DNA of 7,006 nt from Bacillota bacterium (lineage in GTDB: Bacteria > Bacillota > Clostridia > Oscillospirales > Oscillospiraceae). The notes under the pieces were generated by a model. The model did not search any database. It was not told the origin of the DNA and saw nothing but the letters and a program-made list of their open reading frames with translations. This document shows, piece by piece, positions 1 through 5,531 of this stretch (position 1 is its first letter; every line of letters starts with the position of its first letter). Both the position numbers and the translations under genes were made by a program. The stretch spans positions 1 to 7,006 of the forward strand of contig JAEWML010000061.1 in assembly GCA_023393155.1 (NCBI GenBank), in the 5' to 3' direction.

Positions 1-702
1 GAATATGCGGAAAGCCACATTCCCGGGTCCATCCTGATTCCCAACGAGGAAATCGGCGCAGAGCCCCCGGTCCAGCTTCCCGTGCTGGACGCGGAAATTC
101 TGATTTACTGCCGCAGCGGAAACCGCAGCGCGCAGGCCGCAACGAAGCTTTCGGACATGGGCTATACGAATCTCAGTGATTTCGGCGGAATTATTGACTG
201 GCCCTATGAGACGGAGAGCGGGGACTATCAGCCCGCCGAGAAAGCGGGAACCCTGGCCTCCTTTGCCGCGTGGAATTTAAACGGCGTTCCGGTGGACGAG
301 CGCATTTTTGCGGATTACAAGCTGACCCTAATTAACATCTGGGCCACCTTCTGCGGCCCCTGCCTGCGGGAAATGCCGGATTTGGGCCAGTTGGCCGCCG
401 ACTATGCGGACCGCGGCGTGCAGGTGGTGGGCATTGTGGTGGATGTTCCGCAGACCAGCGGGGCCTTTTCTCAGGATATGGTGCTGACCGCCCGGGACCT
501 GGTGGAGCAGACCGGGGCGAACTACCTCCATCTGCTGCCCTCGGCGGATTTGATTGCCGCCAAGCTGTCTGGCGTCAGCTCCGTGCCGGAGACGATTTTT
601 GTTAACAACAAGGGCGAGCTGGTGGGCCAGTCCTATGTGGGCTCCCGCAGCGGCGAGGAGTGGTCCAAAATGATTGACGCCCTGCTGGAGACGGCGGGAT
701 GA
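1..702 (+). CDS. Rhodanese-TlpA/thioredoxin fusion protein, 5' end outside window
   Basis: The reading frame is open from base 1, so the start lies upstream; 233 residues are visible. Residues 1 to about 70 are the second half of a rhodanese domain: an H-I-P-G-S motif (residues 6-10) and the active-site loop CRSGNRS, with the persulfide-forming cysteine at residue 37 (codon 109-111). Residues about 78-232 are a TlpA/ResA-like thioredoxin fold with WATFCGPC (cysteines at residues 118 and 121, codons 352 and 361) and the expected cis-proline in SSVPE (residue 196). TlpA-type proteins usually act outside the cytoplasm, reducing or exchanging disulfides; rhodaneses carry sulfane sulfur. The signal peptide or lipobox that would settle location is not in the window. 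The stop overlaps the next start (ATGA), so the gene is probably co-translated with the CXXC miniprotein and the 4Fe-4S membrane protein. A GTG at 82 is not the start, because rhodanese sequence lies upstream of it. Confidence 0.9.
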   Translation, partial: EYAESHIPGSILIPNEEIGAEPPVQLPVLDAEILIYCRSGNRSAQAATKLSDMGYTNLSDFGGIIDWPYETESGDYQPAEKAGTLASFAAWNLNGVPVDERIFADYKLTLINIWATFCGPCLREMPDLGQLAADYADRGVQVVGIVVDVPQTSGAFSQDMVLTARDLVEQTGANYLHLLPSADLIAAKLSGVSSVPETIFVNNKGELVGQSYVGSRSGEEWSKMIDALLETAG

Positions 703-875
703 CGGCGAAGGACGCCCCGCGGCCCCGCCGTCGGCTGGCGGGAAAGCGCCTTGCCACGGCTGCGATTTTTGCCGCCGCCGTGGGTCTGATTGCCGTGGGC
801 GTTTTTCTTGGCGAGCCGGCGGAGGTACTGCAAAAGGCCGTGAACATCTGCCTTGAGTGCATCGGGATCGGCTGA
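699..875 (+). CDS. CD1871A-family CXXC membrane miniprotein (58 aa)
   Basis: A 58-residue frame begins at the ATG at 699, overlapping the TGA of the fusion gene (ATGA), with GGAG at 687-690 eight bases upstream. The N-terminus is very basic (RPRRR, then GKR). One hydrophobic segment follows at about residues 18-38 (ATAAIFAAAVGLIAVGVFLG region), then G-E-P-A-E-V-L-Q-K-A and a conserved-looking end, ICLECIGIG, with a CXXC pair at C51 and C54. This architecture matches the small CD1871A family, named from Clostridioides difficile and found next to 4Fe-4S and thioredoxin-like proteins. By the positive-inside rule, the CXXC tail should face outward. The function is not known. From the context I infer a thiol or metal-cluster relay between the membrane ferredoxin-like protein and the TlpA-like partner. 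The stop overlaps the next start (TGATG). The gene is easily missed because of its size. Confidence 0.85.
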   Translation: MTAKDAPRPRRRLAGKRLATAAIFAAAVGLIAVGVFLGEPAEVLQKAVNICLECIGIG

Positions 876-1762
876 TGAAACAGGGAATACGGCATTTGAT
901 TCAGGCGCTGGCGGCCCTTGCCCACAACCCGTATCTGGGGAATTTTATCGCCGGGCGCATTCATCAGGGCCCCTCCAAGCGCCTGTGCGTCCCGGGGCTG
1001 AACTGCTATTCCTGCCCGGGTGCCGCCGGAGCCTGCCCCATCGGCTCCTTGCAGACGGTGATCGGTGGGAGGACGCGGAGCGTGTCCTATTACGTGACAG
1101 GATCGGTTCTGCTGTTCGGCGTGCTGTTCGGACGGCTGATCTGCGGCTTTCTGTGCCCTTTTGGCTTTGTGCAGGACCTGCTGCACAAAATTCCCTCTCC
1201 CAAGCCCAGAGCGCCCCGGCGGCTGGACAGGACACTGCGCTGGGGAAAATACGCGTCTCTTGCCGCCGTGCTGCTGCTTCCCGCGCTGGTGAAGGACTCC
1301 TTCGGCATTGGCGACCCGTTTTTCTGCAAATACGTCTGCCCCGCCGGAACACTGGAGGGCGGCCTTCCCCTGCTGGCGGCCAGCGAGGCGCTGCGGGCCG
1401 CCGCCGGGTTTCTGTTCTCGTGGAAGCTGGGACTTTTGGTGCTGGTCATCGCGGGGTCAGTGCTGCTATACCGCCCGTTTTGCAAATATCTCTGCCCCTT
1501 GGGGGCGATTTACGGACTGCTGAACCGCTTCAGCGTCTATCAGATGGGCGTGAACGAAGGTGCCTGCATTCATTGCGGACGGTGCGAAAAGGCCTGCAAA
1601 ATGGGCGTGGACGTGACCGGGAACATCAACTCCGCGGAATGCATCCGCTGCGGCGCGTGCAAGGCGGCCTGCCCCACCGGCGCCATCTGGTCCGGCTTTT
1701 TCAAGCGCGAGGAATCCGCCGCGAAAAACAGTCCGGCCCCGCCGCCGGTCAACCGCGATTGA
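875..1762 (+). CDS. NapH/CcoG-like membrane 4Fe-4S binding protein
   Basis: This is a 295-residue membrane protein that probably passes electrons between the cytoplasm and the envelope. I chose the ATG at 875 because it overlaps the upstream stop (TGATG); an in-frame GTG at 857 lies inside the miniprotein gene. Visible features in order: C38, then CYSCPG (C44, C47) and C54; a membrane segment at about 72-93 leading into CGFLCP (C90, C94); a membrane segment at about 125-141; FCKYVCP (C151, C155); a membrane segment at about 183-199; FCKYLCP (C203, C207). Near the end are two ferredoxin motifs, C231-C234-C237-C241 and C256-C259-C262-C266-P. The repeated CxxxCP elements are typical of the NapH/CcoG/NosR-like ferredoxin membrane family, and the two CxxCxxCxxxC motifs predict two [4Fe-4S] clusters. 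The donor and acceptor are unknown; adjacency to a TlpA-like protein and a CXXC miniprotein suggests reduction of thiols outside the cytoplasm (inference). It appears to be the last gene of its operon, though no convincing terminator follows. Confidence 0.9.
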   Translation: MKQGIRHLIQALAALAHNPYLGNFIAGRIHQGPSKRLCVPGLNCYSCPGAAGACPIGSLQTVIGGRTRSVSYYVTGSVLLFGVLFGRLICGFLCPFGFVQDLLHKIPSPKPRAPRRLDRTLRWGKYASLAAVLLLPALVKDSFGIGDPFFCKYVCPAGTLEGGLPLLAASEALRAAAGFLFSWKLGLLVLVIAGSVLLYRPFCKYLCPLGAIYGLLNRFSVYQMGVNEGACIHCGRCEKACKMGVDVTGNINSAECIRCGACKAACPTGAIWSGFFKREESAAKNSPAPPPVNRD

Positions 1763-1833
1763 GCGGGTTGTCCGGCAAGCCGTTAAAGTCTTGACAAACC
1801 TAAAAATTTCCTTCGGTGAGATGGAATTTCGCC
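1763..1833 (+). other. Intergenic stretch with imperfect dyad, no gene
   Basis: This short spacer separates the redox cluster from the transporter promoter. It turns AT-rich towards its end. An imperfect inverted repeat, AAATTTCC (1804-1811) and GGAATTT (1823-1829), sits just upstream of the -35 box; it needs one bulged base to pair and has no T-run, so it is a candidate operator at best. A second TTGACA at 1791-1796 has no matching -10 at normal spacing. I see no clear terminator for the redox cluster here, so some readthrough into the transporter operon is possible. Confidence 0.3.
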
Positions 1834-1862
1834 TTGACACTTTACTATTTTTAAGCTAGTAT
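1834..1862 (+). promoter_or_regulatory. Sigma-A-type promoter of the BMP transporter operon
   Basis: A perfect TTGACA (-35, 1834-1839) is followed after 17 bases by TAGTAT (-10, 1857-1862) in an AT-rich island within GC-rich sequence. The expected transcription start is near 1869, giving a leader of about 84 bases before the ATPase start. The match is close enough to consensus to predict strong basal initiation, which makes control after initiation, through the leader hairpin, plausible. Confidence 0.8.
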
Positions 1863-1886
1863 AAAAATAATTCAGGTGTGTCAACG

Positions 1887-1933
1887 GGGACGAAAAGCCA
1901 GTGGAATTTATCTGCGCTTTCGTCCCTCTTTTT
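1887..1933 (+). terminator. Leader hairpin with T-run, possible attenuator
   Basis: GGGACGAAA (1887-1895) pairs perfectly with TTTCGTCCC (1918-1926). Inside, GC (1897-1898) pairs with GC (1916-1917) and CAG (1899-1901) with CTG (1912-1914), with single bulges at 1896 and 1915, leaving a loop of about 10 bases. TCTTTTT follows directly (1927-1933). This has the form of an intrinsic terminator but lies between the promoter and the first transporter gene, only about 20 bases past the predicted transcription start. It could reduce readthrough constitutively, respond to an antiterminator, or protect the 5' end of the mRNA. No recognisable purine-riboswitch aptamer precedes it, and there is too little room for one. 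Confidence 0.6.
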
Positions 1934-1939
1934 ATGATT

Positions 1940-1946
1940 GGGGGAG
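1940..1946 (+). promoter_or_regulatory. Ribosome binding site fixing the ATPase start
   Basis: GGGGGAG lies six bases before the ATG at 1953. The same frame has a TTG at 1938 and an ATG at 1947, but the first lies upstream of this site and the second abuts it, so 1953 is the best-supported start. Confidence 0.7.
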
Positions 1947-1952
1947 ATGCCA

Positions 1953-3461
1953 ATGGAAGAACTTCTGCGCATGGAACACATTACCAAGCAGTTTGGAAGC
2001 GTCTATGCCAACCGGGACATCAATTTGGACGTCCAGCGCGGCGAGGTGCACACGCTTTTGGGCGAGAACGGCGCCGGAAAGAGCACGCTGATGAACGTGC
2101 TCTTTGGCCTCTATCAGCCCACCGCCGGGAAAATCTACCTGAATGGGGAGGCTGTGAAAATTGCCTCTCCCGCCGAGGCGGTGAAAAAGGGCATCGGCAT
2201 GGTCCACCAGCACTTCATGCTGGTGGAGGCGATGACGGTTTTGGAGAACATCATTCTGGGCGACCGGCGAACAAAGGGCCTGTTTATCGACAAGGAGGCC
2301 CGGCGCAAGGAAATTCTGGAGCTGGCGGAGCGCTATGGGTTGGATGTGGAGCTGGACAAGCCCGTCACCGAGATTGCCGTGGGCGCGCAGCAGCGCGTGG
2401 AAATTCTCAAGGCCCTGTACCGGGGCGCGGAGCTTTTGGTGCTGGACGAGCCTACCGCCGCCCTCACGGACATTGAGACCGAGGGCCTGTTCGCCATCAT
2501 CGAAAAACTGAAAGGCGAGAACAAGAGCGTCATTTTTATCAGCCACAAGATGCGCGAGGTAATGAAGATTTCGGACCGGATCACCGTGCTGCGGGCAGGA
2601 CAGACGGTATGCACGCTGGACTGCCGCGGAACGGATAGCTGTCAGCTTGCAAACCTGATGATCGGCCGGGACCTTGCCCCTTCCCGCTATGAAAAAATTG
2701 AAAATCCGGGCGCGCCCGTAATGGAGCTGAGCCATGTGAGCTTTCACAAATCCTCGAAGCACAACGGGCTGAACGATGTGTCCCTGACCGTGGGCCGGGG
2801 CGAAATCGTTGGCATTGCGGGTGTGGACGGCAACGGCCAGAGCCAGCTCGCCCAGATTGTCACCGGCGTGCTCACGCCGGAGGAGGGCGTTGTAGACCTG
2901 AAGGGCTCCACCGTGGCCCGCTTCACCCCCAACGGCTTCATTCTGGAAAATGTGTCCCACATTCCGGAGGACCGCAACAAGATGGGCCTGATCGGCAACA
3001 TGTCCGTGCAGGACAACCTTGTGCTGAAAACTACCGAGGAGCCCCGCTTTTCCGACGGGCACGGATTACGCCTGAAGAAAAAGGCCATCCATGACTATGC
3101 GCTGGGAATGCAGGAGAAATACGACATCCGTTGCGAGTCCGTGGATCAGGAGTGCCGCAATCTCTCCGGCGGAAACCAGCAGAAGGTCATTTTGGCCCGC
3201 GAGCTGGAGGGCGATCCGGACCTGCTGGTGGCTGTGCACCCCACCCGGGGCCTTGACATCGGCGCCACCCGCTATGTGCATGACTCTATGATCGACGCCC
3301 GTGCCCGCGGCTGCGGCGTGCTGCTGATTTCCGCGGACTTTGACGAGGTGCTGGAGGTTTCCGACCGCATCATTGTCATGTTTGAGGGCCAGATTATGGG
3401 CGTTTACTCCGGCAAGAATCCTCCTATTGAGGAAATTGGCCTGGCCATGGCCGGCAAATAA
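1953..3461 (+). CDS. BMP-type ABC importer ATPase with two nucleotide-binding domains (NupO-like)
   Basis: This 502-residue cytoplasmic ATPase powers the importer formed with the two downstream permeases. The first domain (about 1-240) has Walker A GENGAGKST (37-45), a Q-loop HQHF (Q86), a non-LSGGQ signature AVGAQQRVE (142-150), Walker B LLVLDEPTA (161-169) with D165 and E166, and the switch histidine in ISHK (H198). The second domain (about 255-502) has a lysine-less Walker A, GVDGNGQSQL (290-299), a good signature LSGGNQQK (404-411) and VHPTRGLD (428-435), where histidine replaces the catalytic glutamate; ISADFDE replaces the switch histidine. The catalytic site is therefore predicted to form from the first domain's Walker motifs and the second domain's signature. 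Length and motifs fit the sugar/nucleoside ATPase family that includes RbsA and NupO/YufO; the partner genes point to the nucleoside/BMP branch. It is the first gene of the operon, 14 bases before the first permease. Confidence 0.93.
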   Translation: MEELLRMEHITKQFGSVYANRDINLDVQRGEVHTLLGENGAGKSTLMNVLFGLYQPTAGKIYLNGEAVKIASPAEAVKKGIGMVHQHFMLVEAMTVLENIILGDRRTKGLFIDKEARRKEILELAERYGLDVELDKPVTEIAVGAQQRVEILKALYRGAELLVLDEPTAALTDIETEGLFAIIEKLKGENKSVIFISHKMREVMKISDRITVLRAGQTVCTLDCRGTDSCQLANLMIGRDLAPSRYEKIENPGAPVMELSHVSFHKSSKHNGLNDVSLTVGRGEIVGIAGVDGNGQSQLAQIVTGVLTPEEGVVDLKGSTVARFTPNGFILENVSHIPEDRNKMGLIGNMSVQDNLVLKTTEEPRFSDGHGLRLKKKAIHDYALGMQEKYDIRCESVDQECRNLSGGNQQKVILARELEGDPDLLVAVHPTRGLDIGATRYVHDSMIDARARGCGVLLISADFDEVLEVSDRIIVMFEGQIMGVYSGKNPPIEEIGLAMAGK

Positions 3462-3475
3462 GGGGGCGGGATCGT

Positions 3476-4537
3476 ATGAAAATCAGAAAGAATCTGGTGA
3501 GCATTCTGGTGCCGCTGGCCTCCGTGCTGCTGGCCTTCGTCATTGGCGCCATTATTATCGCCTCTCTGGGGAGCAACCCCGTCAGCGCCGTAGGATACCT
3601 TTTTCAGGGCGCCTTCGGCAAGGCCAACAACATTGCCTCCACATTGGTAAAGGCAACGCCCCTGATCTTTACCGGCCTTTGCGCCTGCTTTGCCTATCGC
3701 TGCGGCGTGTTTAACTTGGGCGGCGAGGGACAGTTTATCATGGGCTCCATCGCCACCTGCTGGGTGGCCACCACCTGGGGCATCGAGGGACCTGGGGCCA
3801 CGCTGCTCTGCCTGCTCTTCGGCGCGGTGGCAGGCGGCCTGTGGGGCGCGATTCCCGGCATTTTGAAAATTACCCGGGGCCTGAACGAGATGATTGTCTC
3901 CATCATGCTCAACTATGTGGCGGCTTTGTTCATGGGCCTTTTGTACACCAGCGTCCTGCGGGAGGGCAACGTTCCCCAGACCGCCGCCGTGCCGGACGCC
4001 ACGCAGCTCCAGCGCATTTTCCCCGATCTGCGGGTCACCTGGGGCATTGTCATCGCGCTGGCGGTGGCTGCGGTGGTGCAGTATTTTCTCTTCAGCACCT
4101 CCAAGGGCTTTCAGCTCAGGGCGGTGGGCCTGAACATGACCGCCGCGGAATTTAACGGCTTCAGCGTCAAAAAATACATTTTGTACAGCTTCATCGTCTC
4201 CGGCGCTCTGGCAGGCCTTGGCGGCAGCGTGGAGCTGCTGGGCACTCAGTACCGCCTGATCAGCGGCTATGCCGTGGGGTACGGGTTTGACGGCGTGGCC
4301 ATGGCGCTCATCGCCCAGCTCAACCCGGTGGCCACGGTGGTGGTGGCCTATTTCTTCGCGGTGCTGCGCACCGGCGCCAACACCATGCAGGCCGGAACCG
4401 GCGTTCCCACCTCCGTCATCGGCATTATTCAGGCTCTGGTAATTGTCTTTGCTGTGGCCGGCACCGCGCTGGTCAAGCTGCCTAACATCCGCCAGTGGCT
4501 TTCAAACCACCTGGAAAAGAAGGGAGAGGTGAAGTAA
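3476..4537 (+). CDS. BMP-type ABC transporter permease, first subunit (NupP-like)
   Basis: This 353-residue integral membrane protein is half of the transport channel. The ATG at 3476 follows AGGGGGCGGG (3461-3470), whose first base is the last base of the ATPase stop codon. A basic N-terminus (MKIRKN) leads into a first hydrophobic helix (about 8-30), and several further helices follow. Family landmarks are CGVFNLGGEGQF (76-87), NEMIVSIMLNY (137-147), the RAVGLN...AAEFNGF stretch (215-229), which is the likely cytoplasmic ATPase-contacting region, and GYGFDGVAMALIAQLNP (267-283). These match the BPD_transp_2 family, as in NupP/YufP of the guanosine/nucleoside importer. The C-terminus is charged (EKKGEVK) and its codons double as the ribosome site of the next gene, with one base between stop and start, so balanced co-translation of the two permeases is likely. 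Confidence 0.92.
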   Translation: MKIRKNLVSILVPLASVLLAFVIGAIIIASLGSNPVSAVGYLFQGAFGKANNIASTLVKATPLIFTGLCACFAYRCGVFNLGGEGQFIMGSIATCWVATTWGIEGPGATLLCLLFGAVAGGLWGAIPGILKITRGLNEMIVSIMLNYVAALFMGLLYTSVLREGNVPQTAAVPDATQLQRIFPDLRVTWGIVIALAVAAVVQYFLFSTSKGFQLRAVGLNMTAAEFNGFSVKKYILYSFIVSGALAGLGGSVELLGTQYRLISGYAVGYGFDGVAMALIAQLNPVATVVVAYFFAVLRTGANTMQAGTGVPTSVIGIIQALVIVFAVAGTALVKLPNIRQWLSNHLEKKGEVK

Positions 4538-4538
4538 T

Positions 4539-5459
4539 ATGGATATGGGTGAACTGATTCTCTCCACCGTCCGCATGGCAACCCCCATTCTGATGGTGGC
4601 CCTCGCGGAGCTTTACTCAGAGCGGGCGGGCCTCGTCAACATTGGTCTGGACGGCATCATGTCTTTCGGCGCGCTGACGGGCTTTCTGGTTTCCTACATC
4701 TCGGGCAGTCCCTTTCTTGGGATTGTGGCGGGAGCCTGCGGCGGCGTGCTCATCAACATGATTTACGCCTACTGCACCATTTCCCTGTGCGCGCCCCAGA
4801 TTGTCTACGGCATGGCCATCAACATTTTTGCCCCTGCGGTGGCCTCCTTTATCTACAGGGTTTACTTCGGCGTCAGTTCTACGCTGGCGCAGGCAACCCT
4901 GATGCCCACCGTGGCAATCCCCGGCCTGAAGGATATCCCCTTTCTGGGCAAGCTCCTGTTTGACCAGACCCCCATGGTCTACTTTGCCTATCTGATGGTC
5001 GTTTTCACCGCCATCTTCTTCAATCGGACGAAAGCGGGCCTGAACTACAAGGCCGTGGGCGAATATCCCAAGGCGGCGGAAACGCTGGGCATTAACGTCA
5101 TCGGCCAGAAATACGTGGCCTGCATCATCTGCGGCGCACTGGCGGGCATCGGCGGCGCGTATCTCACCACCTGCTATGTCAACACCTATTCAGACGGCGT
5201 GGTGGCCGGGCGCGGCTTTATCGCCCTGTCGGCGGTCATCTTTGGCCGGTGGAACGCGGGCGGCGTCCTGATGGCCTGCCTGCTCTTCGGCTTTTGCGAC
5301 GCGCTTCAGCTCCGTCTGCAAATTTTCAACACTTCCACTCCCTATCAGCTGTTCCAGATGATTCCCTATCTCTTCACGCTGGCGGCGCTGACGGTGTTTG
5401 GCATCAAGAAGGCCGGGCCCGCGTCCAAGGGAAAGCCGTATATGCGCGAGGAGCGCTGA
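4539..5459 (+). CDS. BMP-type ABC transporter permease, second subunit (NupQ-like)
   Basis: This 306-residue membrane protein is the partner of the preceding permease. The start ATG at 4539 is one base after that gene's stop, with GGGAGAGGTG (about 4522-4531) upstream; an ATG at 4545 is a less likely alternative. Signature motifs of this subunit type are ERAGLVNIGLDGIM (28-41), APQIVYGMAINIF (85-97), the YKAVGEYPKAAETLGINV loop (170-187) that probably contacts the ATPase, GALAGIGGAYL (199-209) and GRGFIALSAVIFGRWNA (224-240). Helices fill most of the remaining length, and the C-terminus is a short basic cytoplasmic tail. It belongs to BPD_transp_2, closest in pattern to NupQ/YufQ. A 72-base gap separates it from the binding-protein gene. 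Confidence 0.92.
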   Translation: MDMGELILSTVRMATPILMVALAELYSERAGLVNIGLDGIMSFGALTGFLVSYISGSPFLGIVAGACGGVLINMIYAYCTISLCAPQIVYGMAINIFAPAVASFIYRVYFGVSSTLAQATLMPTVAIPGLKDIPFLGKLLFDQTPMVYFAYLMVVFTAIFFNRTKAGLNYKAVGEYPKAAETLGINVIGQKYVACIICGALAGIGGAYLTTCYVNTYSDGVVAGRGFIALSAVIFGRWNAGGVLMACLLFGFCDALQLRLQIFNTSTPYQLFQMIPYLFTLAALTVFGIKKAGPASKGKPYMREER

Positions 5460-5468
5460 ATCCCATTC

Positions 5469-5489
5469 ATCAGGCGCTCGCCTTTTGAT
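5469..5489 (+). other. Weak hairpin between permease and binding-protein genes
   Basis: In the gap between the second permease and the lipoprotein gene, AGGC (5472-5475) can pair with GCCT (5480-5483) around GCTC, followed by TTT; ATCA (5469-5472) and TGAT (5486-5489) offer an alternative outer pairing. The stem is too short to call a terminator. It might slow polymerase or mark an mRNA processing point that lets the binding protein be made at a different level. It may also be chance. Confidence 0.25.
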
Positions 5490-5517
5490 AAAGTGACCAA
5501 CCCAAAATCTGAATTAC

Positions 5518-5522
5518 GGAGG
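5518..5522 (+). promoter_or_regulatory. Ribosome binding site fixing the lipoprotein start
   Basis: GGAGG lies nine bases before the ATG at 5532 and only three before the ATG at 5526. The spacing favours 5532, which also gives a standard lipoprotein start MKKFF. If 5526 is used, the protein gains only Met-Lys. Confidence 0.7.
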
Positions 5523-5531
5523 AAAATGAAA

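Noticed and set aside
82..84. GTG as the start of the thioredoxin-like gene
   Set aside because: The frame is open to base 1 and encodes rhodanese residues such as HIPGS before this codon, so the gene begins upstream of the window.
602..1186. Minus-strand 194-codon frame across the TlpA and miniprotein genes
   Set aside because: It runs across three plus-strand genes and its product is a proline/arginine-rich shadow without a motif.
853..1794. Plus-strand 313-codon frame overlapping the 4Fe-4S membrane protein
   Set aside because: It is longer than the real gene but reads as arginine/glycine-rich low-complexity sequence without a domain, while the other frame has ordered cysteine motifs and membrane segments.
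1791..1796. Second TTGACA as another promoter
   Set aside because: At 16-18 base spacing the downstream sequence is around CGGTGA, which is not a -10 box.
1869..1952. Guanine/purine riboswitch upstream of a nucleoside-type transporter
   Set aside because: The leader has only about 20 bases before the hairpin and none of the three-way-junction core elements expected of that class.
1901..1952. Hydrophobic leader peptide starting at GTG 1901 through the leader hairpin
   Set aside because: There is no ribosome site before it, and the frame runs on deep into the ATPase gene out of frame, so it looks like chance.
1932..3062. Long minus-strand frame of 376 codons opposite the ATPase gene
   Set aside because: It is antisense to a gene carrying all ABC ATPase motifs, and its translation shows no recognisable domain; long antisense frames are expected in GC-rich coding DNA.
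5485..5513. TTGATA as a -35 for a separate lipoprotein promoter
   Set aside because: The hexamer 17 bases downstream is TCTGAA, a poor -10, so an internal promoter is not supported by sequence.
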